Origin: an uncultured Collinsella sp.
Lineage (GTDB): Bacteria > Actinomycetota > Coriobacteriia > Coriobacteriales > Coriobacteriaceae
Assembly (NCBI GenBank): GCA_900542235.1
Contig: UQNB01000086.1
Location: 1 to 7,780, forward strand
Length of the DNA: 7,780 nt
Direction: 5' to 3'
Shown: piece by piece, positions 1-5,779 of the stretch
Layout of the letters: every line of letters begins with the position of its first letter
Numbering within the stretch: position 1 is the first letter of the stretch
Notes under the pieces: generated by a model
What the model saw: the letters and a program-made list of their open reading frames with translations, nothing else
Databases searched by the model: none
What the model was told of the DNA's origin: nothing
Made by a program: the position numbers and the translations under genes

Positions 1-488
1 CCGCCGCTCCCGACCCGCTTGCCATGGCAGACCCCTTCGCGCCTAGCGTCCCCGACCCCGCCGCCGCACCCATCCCGGTGCCGCAGACCGTCTCGCGCGA
101 CGCGCTTGCCGGCATGGGCGGAGCCGCCGCGACCGGTGCCGCCGTGGGCCTAGGCGCCGCAGCCGGCATCGCCTCCAACATGGCGAGCACTCGCGCCCCG
201 CAGCGCCCGCTCGCCCAGCTCGTCGACGTCGTGAGCGGCGAGAGCCATAGCATCACCTCCGCACAGGTGACTATCGGTCGCGAGCGCTCGGTTTCCGATA
301 TTGCCCTGCGCGACCCCAACGTGTCGCGCCGCCACGCCCAGCTCACCTTTACGGGCTCGGATTGGTCGATCGAGGACCTCAATTCCACCAACGGCACGCT
401 CGTCAACAACCGCCGCATTACGCGCTGCCCGCTGCGCAACGGCGATCTGCTGACGTTTGGCCTGAGCACCTTTGAATTTAGGGGATAG
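1..488 (+). CDS. fhaA: FhaA-like FHA-domain protein, 3' part (5' end outside window)
   Basis: This is the C-terminal part of a cytoplasmic adaptor that would bind phosphothreonine peptides made by the PknB kinase encoded downstream. The reading frame is open from position 3, and the first ATG (24) has no Shine-Dalgarno, so the gene very likely begins upstream of the window. Visible in order: a Pro/Ala-rich linker (about nt 24-100), an uncharged Ala/Gly-rich stretch (about nt 105-185), then a complete FHA domain (about nt 210-485). The domain keeps the phosphate-binding residues: Gly-Arg at nt 276-281, Ser-Arg-Arg-His at 324-335 and Asn-Ser-Thr-Asn-Gly at 381-395. FhaA proteins normally carry an N-terminal DUF3662 domain; it is not visible here, so the FhaA name rests on gene order plus the C-terminal FHA domain. 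fhaB follows 6 nt after the stop codon, implying one transcript. Confidence 0.85.
   Translation, partial: AAPDPLAMADPFAPSVPDPAAAPIPVPQTVSRDALAGMGGAAATGAAVGLGAAAGIASNMASTRAPQRPLAQLVDVVSGESHSITSAQVTIGRERSVSDIALRDPNVSRRHAQLTFTGSDWSIEDLNSTNGTLVNNRRITRCPLRNGDLLTFGLSTFEFRG
480..485 (+). promoter_or_regulatory. Ribosome binding site of fhaB
   Basis: AGGGGA lies 9 nt before the ATG at 495 and overlaps the last codons of the preceding fhaA-like gene, whose stop is TAG 486-488. This placement supports translation of fhaB on the same message. Confidence 0.6.
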
Positions 489-494
489 TCGCTT

Positions 495-911
495 ATGAAC
501 ATCGATATCGTCCTTTTTGCAGGCCGCATCGTCCTGGTCGCCCTGCTCTATATCTTCCTGTTCGCCGTCATGAAGACCGGCGTGGGACTTGTGCGCGGAC
601 AGCGCCGCGACTCGGCTATCTGGACGATCGATGTGGACAAGGGCCCGCGCGGCATCCGTGGCATCCACGTAGACATGCTCGGCCCCGTCATCGTCGGTCG
701 CTCGCCATCTTCGGACATCTGCATCAACGAACCGTTCGTCTCGGCCTCGCATGCGCGCTTTTCGCTGCAGGGCCCGGCGCTCATCATCGAGGACCTCAAC
801 TCGCTTAACGGCACGCTCGTCAACGGCCGCCAGCTCGTGGAGCCCGCGACGCTGCGCGAGGGCGACGAAGTCCAGATTGGCGATGTGGTCATGAAGGTGA
901 ACCGTCGATGA
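495..911 (+). CDS. fhaB: FhaB-like membrane-anchored FHA-domain protein
   Basis: A 138-residue protein with one N-terminal membrane segment (about residues 5-26, strongly hydrophobic), a short basic stretch (34-38) consistent with a cytoplasmic C-terminal side, and an FHA domain (about 58-136). Phosphothreonine-binding positions are Gly68-Arg69, Ser83 and His86 in a Val-Ser-Ala-Ser-His motif, and Asn102-Ser-Leu-Asn105-Gly106. Size and architecture match FhaB (FipA) of mycobacteria, a PknA/PknB partner linked to septal and polar peptidoglycan synthesis. The Ser-x-x-His motif has Ala-Ser where many FHA domains have Arg-Arg, so affinity may differ from the upstream FHA protein. The ATG at 495 is chosen for the AGGGGA site 9 nt upstream. 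The stop TGA (909-911) overlaps the start of the phosphatase gene as ATGA, indicating translational coupling. Confidence 0.9.
   Translation: MNIDIVLFAGRIVLVALLYIFLFAVMKTGVGLVRGQRRDSAIWTIDVDKGPRGIRGIHVDMLGPVIVGRSPSSDICINEPFVSASHARFSLQGPALIIEDLNSLNGTLVNGRQLVEPATLREGDEVQIGDVVMKVNRR
894..900 (+). promoter_or_regulatory. Ribosome binding site that sets the phosphatase start
   Basis: AAGGTGA lies 7 nt before the ATG at 908, inside the end of fhaB. With the ATGA overlap at 908-911 it favours 908 over later in-frame ATGs (938, 1475, 1550), none of which has a well-placed Shine-Dalgarno. The long N-terminal extension is therefore probably real. Confidence 0.65.
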
Positions 912-1822
912 TCGACGAGGAGAACAAGTCCGCAACTATGACCGAGGCACCGGCCGCCGCCACAGCTGCGCCGGCCCACGCCGCTCCGGCGGGCTCCGCA
1001 CCCGTGGAGCCCGAGGACACCGTGTTCTCCCTGCCTCTTTCGCATGTAACGCATGATATTTCGGATCTCGCCGATAACGAGGACGAAGAGGATGCCGTAG
1101 CGGCGCCCATCGGCGCACATGCTGCGGAACAGCCCACAGCGCCCGAAGCAGCCCCGGCGCCGGCTCACTTTGCAGAGCCCGTCGCCGCGGCAATTAACGA
1201 GAGCGCTGCGGTGTTTGCGGCACCCGAGCCCGCCGCGCCGGCGTTTCCCATAGCCCCGGCATCCGAGGTTGCGCCCGCGTCTACGCCGGCGCCCGAGCCT
1301 ATAGACGTCAGCCCGCAAGACGACGAGTCGACCGCCCGCGTGTCCGAGGAGCCCGACTCCCCGGACACCGGCGATTCCGAATCAAACGCCGAGACCGACA
1401 CCGTCTCTCCCGGTGACACAGCCGAAATCGACGTTGCCGCCGTTGAGGCCAAGCTCAAAGACCCCGGCTCGACCATGAGCTTTGAGCCCCTGACCGAGGA
1501 GCGCATCGAGACCGACTCGACCTATGATGCCGGCACCACCACGCAACTCATGTGGGGCGCCCGCTCCGACGTTGGCTGCGTACGCCCGCACAATGAGGAT
1601 TCCTACCTGGTGCAGTCGCCGCTCTTTTGCGTATGCGACGGCATGGGTGGTCACGCTGCCGGCGAGGTGGCCTCTTCCATCGCCGTTGAGACTATTGCCA
1701 AGACGGCCCCGCAGTCCGCCGACGCAGCACGCCTGGCGGCAGCCCGCGAGGCAGACTCAATCCCCCGGACCCTGCGCTCCTCGGCTGGGCGGCGCCGGCC
1801 GAGGCAGCTAACGCCGCCGTAA
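908..1822 (+). CDS. N-terminal fragment of PP2C phosphatase (disordered extension plus first PP2C motifs)
   Basis: The 304-residue product as literally encoded. Residues 1 to about 213 are low complexity: Ala-Pro-rich first, then strongly acidic with many Ser/Thr. The PP2C fold starts near Trp216-Gly-Ala-Arg-Ser-Asp-Val-Gly, with Arg-Pro-His-Asn-Glu-Asp231 and Cys-Asp244-Gly-Met-Gly-Gly-His, the first two metal-binding motifs. After about residue 285 the protein turns Arg-rich (Arg-Arg-Arg-Pro-Arg-Gln), as expected for out-of-frame reading of G+C-rich coding DNA, and ends at TAA 1820-1822. It lacks the two C-terminal metal-binding Asp motifs and should be inactive alone. Confidence 0.7.
   Translation: MIDEENKSATMTEAPAAATAAPAHAAPAGSAPVEPEDTVFSLPLSHVTHDISDLADNEDEEDAVAAPIGAHAAEQPTAPEAAPAPAHFAEPVAAAINESAAVFAAPEPAAPAFPIAPASEVAPASTPAPEPIDVSPQDDESTARVSEEPDSPDTGDSESNAETDTVSPGDTAEIDVAAVEAKLKDPGSTMSFEPLTEERIETDSTYDAGTTTQLMWGARSDVGCVRPHNEDSYLVQSPLFCVCDGMGGHAAGEVASSIAVETIAKTAPQSADAARLAAAREADSIPRTLRSSAGRRRPRQLTPP
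1757..1772 (+). other. Frameshift site in the phosphatase gene (C5 homopolymer)
   Basis: Codons TCA ATC CCC CGG lie in the first frame, and CCG GAC CCT GCG continue the protein in the second frame. A sixth C in the run 1762-1766 would restore the frame and give Ser-Ile-Pro-Pro-Asp-Pro-Ala. The same product results if a prolyl-tRNA on CCC at 1763-1765 slips back one base onto CCC at 1762-1764. The sequence alone does not separate assembly error, mutation and slippage; the exact position is inferred from where protein-like sequence changes frame. Confidence 0.7.
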
Positions 1823-1857
1823 TCGAGGCGGCCCTGAACGGCCTAGGCAAGCCCGGC

Positions 1858-2760
1858 ATGGGCTGCACAGCCACTTGCGCCTATATCGAAAACGACACGC
1901 TCGCCATCGCCCACGTGGGCGACTCTCGCGCCTACCTGCTCCACGAGGGCACGCTCATCCGCGTGACCCGCGACCACTCCTACGTGGAGGAGCTCGTGGA
2001 CGCCGGCGAGATCACGGCAGACGAGGCTCGCGTCCACCCCAACCGCTCGGTCATCACCCGTGCGCTGGGCTCGGACCCCGCCATGTATGCCGACCACTTC
2101 ACTCTGCATATCGAGGAAGGCGACCGCCTGATCCTGTGCTCCGACGGCCTTTCGAGCATGATTCCCGATAGCGATATCGAGAACATCGCCACGCAGTCCT
2201 CAACCGCGCAAATCTGCGTCGACAACCTAGTGGACGCGGCGCTTGCCGCCGGCGGCCACGACAACGTGACCGTAGTAGTCGTTGACCTGGTTGACGATGG
2301 CGTTATGCGCGAGGCGCAACGCGTGCGTCGCCGCAACGTCACCATCGGCGTCGTCTTAGGTCTCGTCTTGGTGCTGGCGGCTGCCATCTGGGCCTACACG
2401 GGTGTCACCGGCTCGTACTACCTGGGTACCTACCAGGGCAATGTCGCCGTCTGGCGCGGCCTGCCCGGCAAGCCGCTCGGACTCAAGCTCCACTGGCTCG
2501 AAAGCGAAACCAGTATCAAGCTGTCCGACCTGCCCGAAGACACGCAAAACCGCCTCAAGGCGGGCATTCCGCAAACAAGTGTCGACGATGCGCAGGACAC
2601 GATATCCAAGTACCGCCACCAGATCGACGAGGAGCAGACCCGCCAGGTGATCGACGCGCAAACGATTCGCGACAACACCGACCAGGGATCGACCTCCGAA
2701 TCAGATTCCGAGAAAACCGCCGAACAGTCCGCCGAGGCCGAAGCCTCCGATAAGAATTAG
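1858..2760 (+). CDS. C-terminal fragment of PP2C phosphatase (rest of catalytic domain, membrane helix, extracellular domain)
   Basis: The 300 residues from the first ATG in the second frame. There is no convincing Shine-Dalgarno before 1858, and PP2C-like sequence continues upstream in this frame to about 1768, so this is not an independent gene start. It opens with Met-Gly-Cys-Thr-Ala-Thr, then the PP2C motif Val-Gly-Asp-Ser-Arg, Ser-Asp96-Gly-Leu-Ser and Gly-His-Asp135-Asn-Val-Thr. A basic Arg-Val-Arg-Arg-Arg stop-transfer stretch precedes a membrane segment (162-181). Beyond it is a short extracellular region with a Tyr-Tyr-Leu-Gly-x-Tyr-x-Gly motif typical of actinobacterial PstP, ending in a Ser/Glu-rich tail. 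The stop at 2758-2760 is 16 nt before the SEDS-PBP start. Confidence 0.7.
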   Translation: MGCTATCAYIENDTLAIAHVGDSRAYLLHEGTLIRVTRDHSYVEELVDAGEITADEARVHPNRSVITRALGSDPAMYADHFTLHIEEGDRLILCSDGLSSMIPDSDIENIATQSSTAQICVDNLVDAALAAGGHDNVTVVVVDLVDDGVMREAQRVRRRNVTIGVVLGLVLVLAAAIWAYTGVTGSYYLGTYQGNVAVWRGLPGKPLGLKLHWLESETSIKLSDLPEDTQNRLKAGIPQTSVDDAQDTISKYRHQIDEEQTRQVIDAQTIRDNTDQGSTSESDSEKTAEQSAEAEASDKN

Positions 2761-2768
2761 AAAGGGAG
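2761..2768 (+). promoter_or_regulatory. Ribosome binding site deciding the SEDS-PBP start
   Basis: AAAGGGAG directly follows the phosphatase stop codon and sits 8 nt before the ATG at 2777. The alternative in-frame GTG at 2768 overlaps this site and has no proper site of its own, so 2777 is taken as the start. Confidence 0.7.
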
Positions 2769-2776
2769 TGCCGCTT

Positions 2777-5647
2777 ATGAGTCGCCGCAACACCGAACTG
2801 CTCTTGCTCATCGCCTCGGCGTTCCCCGTCATCCTGCTGTATGCGATGTACGTCCTCACCGCGGGCGCCGCTATCTCCTTTGAGACGCTCGCCGTACCGA
2901 TCGGCCTCTTCGCCGCCTTCGCCGCAGCACATATCGCCGTGCGCATCTTGGCGCCTGGCGCCGATCCCGCCATCCTGCCCATCGTATTTATACTTTCGGG
3001 CATCGGCATCACGTTCGTGACACGCCTCGCCCCCGCTCTCGCCATCTCACAGCTCATCATCCTGTTTGTCTCGGTGGCGCTCATGGTGGGAACGCTTGCA
3101 CTGGTCAAAAACCTCGACGTGGTCATGCGCTACAAGTACACCTTTGGCATTATCGGCATCATTCTGCTGATGCTGCCTATCTTTATCGGCACCACGATCT
3201 CGGGCTCCAAGCTGTGGATTCGCATCGCGGGCTTTACCATCCAGCCCGGCGAGTTCGCCAAGGTCTTTATCGTGCTGTTCCTGGCCGGCTACTTGGCTGA
3301 GAACCGCGAGCTGCTCTCCATCTCAAACCGCAAGATCCTGGGCTTTAAGATCCCTCGCCTGCGACTGCTGCTGCCGCTGTTTGCCGTGTGGGGTGTGTGC
3401 CTGCTCGTCGTCGTCTTCGAACGCGACCTGGGTTCGGCCGTGCTGTTCTACACCATCTTCTTGCTGATGCTCTACGTTGCCACGGGACGATTCTCGTATG
3501 TCGTTATCGGCCTTGCGCTCTTAGCCGTTGGAGCCGTGGGCGCCTACAAGTTCCTGTCTCACGTTCAGGTACGTTTCCAGGTTTGGGTCGATCCTTTTAA
3601 GGACGCCCAGGGCCAGGGCTACCAGATCGTCCAATCGCTCTTCTCGCTTGCCGATGGCGGTCTGGTCGGTGTTGGCATCGGCAACGGCATGGCCAACAAC
3701 ATCCCCGTCGTCGAGTCCGACTTTATCTTCTCGGCTATCGGCGAGGAGATGGGCCTTTTGGGCGGCGGCGCCGTGCTCATCCTGTTTATGCTCTTTGCCG
3801 TGCGTGGCCTCACCACGGCCGCCCGCGCTAAATCCGACCTCGCAGCCTTTAGTGCCACGGGCCTTACGGCCGCCATCAGCTTCCAGGCCTTCTTGATCGT
3901 TGGCGGCGTAACCCGCCTGATCCCGCTGACCGGCGTCACCCTGCCCTTTATGAGCCAGGGCGGCTCCTCGCTGCTGGCGAGCTTTATCATCGTCGCGCTC
4001 CTGCTGCGCGCCGGTGACGAAGCGACCGGACGCGAGGCCGAGCTTACCGGCACCGGCACTATGGCCGCCATCACCGATGATCAGGTCGCATCTGCCGCCG
4101 CCCCGACGGGCACGCGCTTTGCCACCTCGTCTTCCTACGGCAGCGGCAGCCATTCCGTCGGCTCGCGCATGCGCCGTCGCCTGCTCGACACGCCTGAATC
4201 CGGTGTGCTCGGCCGCGTTGCGCTCGCCAACCGTCTAACCCGTGCGGTGCTCGCCTTTACGGCGCTATTCGCCATCCTTATCGGCAACCTCACCTATGTC
4301 CAGGTCATCAAGGCCAAGGACTATCAGGATATGCCGACCAACAACCACACTATCGCCCGCTCCAAGTACATCCAGCGCGGTTCCATCATCACGTCCGACG
4401 GCGTGACGCTGGCCGAGTCGCTGCAGCAGGAGGACGGCACCTACGTACGCTCCTACCCCAACGGCAACCTGGCAGCGCACGTGGTTGGCTACGTGAGCCA
4501 GCAGTATGGCACCACCGCCATCGAGAGTGTCATGAACGACACGCTCACCGGCTCTAAGGATTACTCCAGCTGGAACAACGCCATCGCTTCGCTCGCGGGC
4601 CAGACCCAGCCGGGCAACACCGCCAAGCTCACCATCGACTCGCGTATCCAGACGGCGGCCGAGCAGGCGCTCAAGGGCTTTAAGGGCGCTGTAGTGGTCA
4701 TCGACCCGCGTACCGGTGCGGTGCTCGCATGCGCCAGCTCGCCCACCTATGACAACACCAACATCGACGCCCTGCTGCAGGCGGGCGGCGGCGAGGACGG
4801 CTCCATGTACAATCGCGCCATGGACGCGCTGTACACGCCGGGCTCCACGTTTAAGGTCGTTACGCTTTCCGCGGCACTCGAGACCGGCACCGCCAGCCTT
4901 ACCAGCACCTACCAGGCGCCCGGCTCCATGGACATCGGCAACGCGCCGGTCACCAACTATGCCAACGAGAGCTACGGCACCATCAGCCTGCAGCAGGCCT
5001 TTGCCGTGTCTTCCAACGTCGTCTTTGGCCAGGTGGCAAACGAAGTTGGCGCAAACACGCTCGTGCAGTTTGCCAACGCCTTTGGCTACGGCCAAAAGCT
5101 CGGCCAAGACCTGACCTCCGCGGCCTCCATCATGGCCGACCCGTCGCTCATGACCGAGTGGGAGACCGCCTGGGCCGGCGCCGGCCAGCCTGTCGGCATG
5201 GACCACACGCCCGGGCCGCAGACCACCGTCATGCAAAACGCCGTGATTGCCGCCGCCATCGCTAACAGTGGCGTGGTCATGGACCCGTACTTTGTAGCCC
5301 AGGTACTCGCCCCGGACGGAACTGTGGTCAAGACCACGCAGTCCCGCTCGCTGGGTCAGGCCGTCAGCTCCGCCACGGCCGACCAGGTCAAGCAGGCCAT
5401 GCTCGCCGTCGTCCAGTCCGGTACCGGCACCGATGCCCAGGTCCCCGGCGTCAAGGTCGCCGGCAAGACCGGCTCGGCCGAGACCGGCGGCACCAACGTC
5501 AACTCGATGTTCGTTGGCTTTGCACCTTACGATTCACCCACGGTCGCCATCTCGGTGGCCTTGGAGGATTACGACAAACACGACGTCAAGGCGGCCAAGA
5601 TTGCCGGCATCGTCCTGACCGCGGCGCTCGCCGCACAGGGAGCGTGA
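2777..5647 (+). CDS. Fused SEDS glycosyltransferase (RodA/FtsW type) and class B penicillin-binding protein (PbpA type)
   Basis: One uninterrupted 956-residue membrane protein joining two enzymes that are normally separate. Residues 1 to about 411 are a SEDS lipid II polymerase with multiple hydrophobic segments, a Phe-Glu-Arg-Asp217-Leu-Gly-Ser motif (the conserved SEDS Asp), Gly-Tyr-Gln-Ile-Val-Gln-Ser near 281-287, Glu-Ser-Asp-Phe-Ile-Phe-x-x-Ile-Gly-Glu-Glu near 313-324 and Phe-Met-Ser-Gln-Gly-Gly-Ser-Ser near 391-398. Residues about 412-485 are a cytoplasmic-type linker rich in Ser/Gly/Thr with a basic patch (Arg-Met-Arg-Arg-Arg). A further membrane helix (about 488-507) leads into the extracellular PBP: transpeptidase motifs Ser690-Thr-Phe-Lys693, Ser745-Ser-Asn747 and Lys897-Thr-Gly899. 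It replaces the separate rodA and pbpA genes of mycobacteria at the same locus position. Parity of membrane segments fits: SEDS proteins normally end in the cytoplasm, and one more helix places the PBP outside. RodA rather than FtsW is inferred from gene order. Confidence 0.95.
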   Translation: MSRRNTELLLLIASAFPVILLYAMYVLTAGAAISFETLAVPIGLFAAFAAAHIAVRILAPGADPAILPIVFILSGIGITFVTRLAPALAISQLIILFVSVALMVGTLALVKNLDVVMRYKYTFGIIGIILLMLPIFIGTTISGSKLWIRIAGFTIQPGEFAKVFIVLFLAGYLAENRELLSISNRKILGFKIPRLRLLLPLFAVWGVCLLVVVFERDLGSAVLFYTIFLLMLYVATGRFSYVVIGLALLAVGAVGAYKFLSHVQVRFQVWVDPFKDAQGQGYQIVQSLFSLADGGLVGVGIGNGMANNIPVVESDFIFSAIGEEMGLLGGGAVLILFMLFAVRGLTTAARAKSDLAAFSATGLTAAISFQAFLIVGGVTRLIPLTGVTLPFMSQGGSSLLASFIIVALLLRAGDEATGREAELTGTGTMAAITDDQVASAAAPTGTRFATSSSYGSGSHSVGSRMRRRLLDTPESGVLGRVALANRLTRAVLAFTALFAILIGNLTYVQVIKAKDYQDMPTNNHTIARSKYIQRGSIITSDGVTLAESLQQEDGTYVRSYPNGNLAAHVVGYVSQQYGTTAIESVMNDTLTGSKDYSSWNNAIASLAGQTQPGNTAKLTIDSRIQTAAEQALKGFKGAVVVIDPRTGAVLACASSPTYDNTNIDALLQAGGGEDGSMYNRAMDALYTPGSTFKVVTLSAALETGTASLTSTYQAPGSMDIGNAPVTNYANESYGTISLQQAFAVSSNVVFGQVANEVGANTLVQFANAFGYGQKLGQDLTSAASIMADPSLMTEWETAWAGAGQPVGMDHTPGPQTTVMQNAVIAAAIANSGVVMDPYFVAQVLAPDGTVVKTTQSRSLGQAVSSATADQVKQAMLAVVQSGTGTDAQVPGVKVAGKTGSAETGGTNVNSMFVGFAPYDSPTVAISVALEDYDKHDVKAAKIAGIVLTAALAAQGA

Positions 5648-5697
5648 TGCCCATGATCGAATCGGACACCCGAGGCGCGCCGCGGCCGAAGAGTTAG
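5647..5697 (+). CDS. Possible 16-codon ORF coupled to the SEDS-PBP stop
   Basis: The ATG at 5647 overlaps the preceding TGA (TGATG), a classic re-initiation arrangement, and the frame runs 16 codons (MPMIESDTRGAPRPKS) to TAG 5695-5697. The peptide resembles nothing I recognise. It could be a chance ORF, a coupling device, or the remnant of a gene lost between pbpA and pknB (pknA lies there in mycobacteria), but it is too short to show homology. Confidence 0.15.
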   Translation: MPMIESDTRGAPRPKS

Positions 5698-5709
5698 CGG
5701 CAACGCGCC
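5674..5709 (+). other. G+C-rich hairpin in the spacer before pknB
   Basis: GGCGCGCCGC (5674-5683) pairs with GCGG plus CGCGCC (5697-5700 and 5704-5709): ten base pairs with a 3-nt CAA bulge on the 3' side and a 13-nt loop. No T run follows, so it is not a standard intrinsic terminator. It could be a message-stabilising or processing element, a weak attenuator between the cell-wall gene and pknB, or chance in G+C-rich DNA. Confidence 0.35.
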
Positions 5710-5769
5710 ACACGGCCCCAGCGGCCACATCGTAGGTACTACACACATCGTTGAGCGAATAGTTATGTT

Positions 5770-5774
5770 AGGAG
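5770..5774 (+). promoter_or_regulatory. Ribosome binding site deciding the pknB start
   Basis: AGGAG lies 5 nt before the ATG at 5780. An in-frame ATG at 5765 lacks any upstream site and would place this AGGAG inside the coding region, so 5780 (protein starting Met-Glu-Gln-Arg-Val-Leu-Gly-Gly-Arg-Tyr) is preferred. No convincing -35/-10 promoter was seen in 5648-5769. Confidence 0.75.
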
Positions 5775-5779
5775 CAGGA

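Larger units (their letters stand above)
908..2760 (+). pseudogene. pstP: PstP-like PP2C Ser/Thr phosphatase gene, interrupted by an apparent -1 frameshift
   Basis: Read as one gene, this encodes a membrane PPM/PP2C protein phosphatase that reverses PknB phosphorylation. The coding frame moves from that of 908 to that of 1858 somewhere between 1690 (where the second frame opens) and 1822 (where the first stops). Restoring one base at the C run 1762-1766 gives a continuous 617-residue protein: a disordered Ala/Pro/Glu/Asp-rich region (1 to about 213), the PP2C domain (about 215-465), a membrane helix (about 479-498), then an extracellular domain with a charged tail. Metal-binding Asp residues are in place on both sides of the break: Asn-Glu-Asp231, Asp244-Gly, Ser-Asp413-Gly and Asp452-Asn. 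M. tuberculosis PstP is just over 500 residues, so the excess is the N-terminal extension. As written, neither half has a complete active site. Because all motifs are preserved, a sequencing error or a very recent or slippage-tolerated shift is likelier than old decay. Confidence 0.85.

Noticed and set aside
24..26. ATG at 24 as the true start of the first gene
   Set aside because: The frame is open to the window edge, no Shine-Dalgarno precedes it, and it would start in a Pro/Ala linker; a 5'-truncated gene is more likely.
150..1318. Overlapping - strand open frames opposite fhaA, fhaB and pstP
   Set aside because: Arg/Ser/Ala/Gly-rich translations without motifs, antisense to clear FHA and PP2C coding sequence.
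1858..1860. ATG at 1858 as an independent gene start
   Set aside because: No good ribosome binding site, and conserved PP2C-type sequence continues upstream in the same frame.
4265..5236. 323-codon - strand open frame opposite the PBP half
   Set aside because: Same codon-bias effect; the translation (Gly/Val/Ala/Arg-rich) shows no family motif, while the + strand has all PBP motifs.
5751..5769. TTGAGC / TATGTT as a pknB promoter
   Set aside because: The two hexamers are only 7 nt apart, far from the usual 16-18 nt, and no better pair was found.
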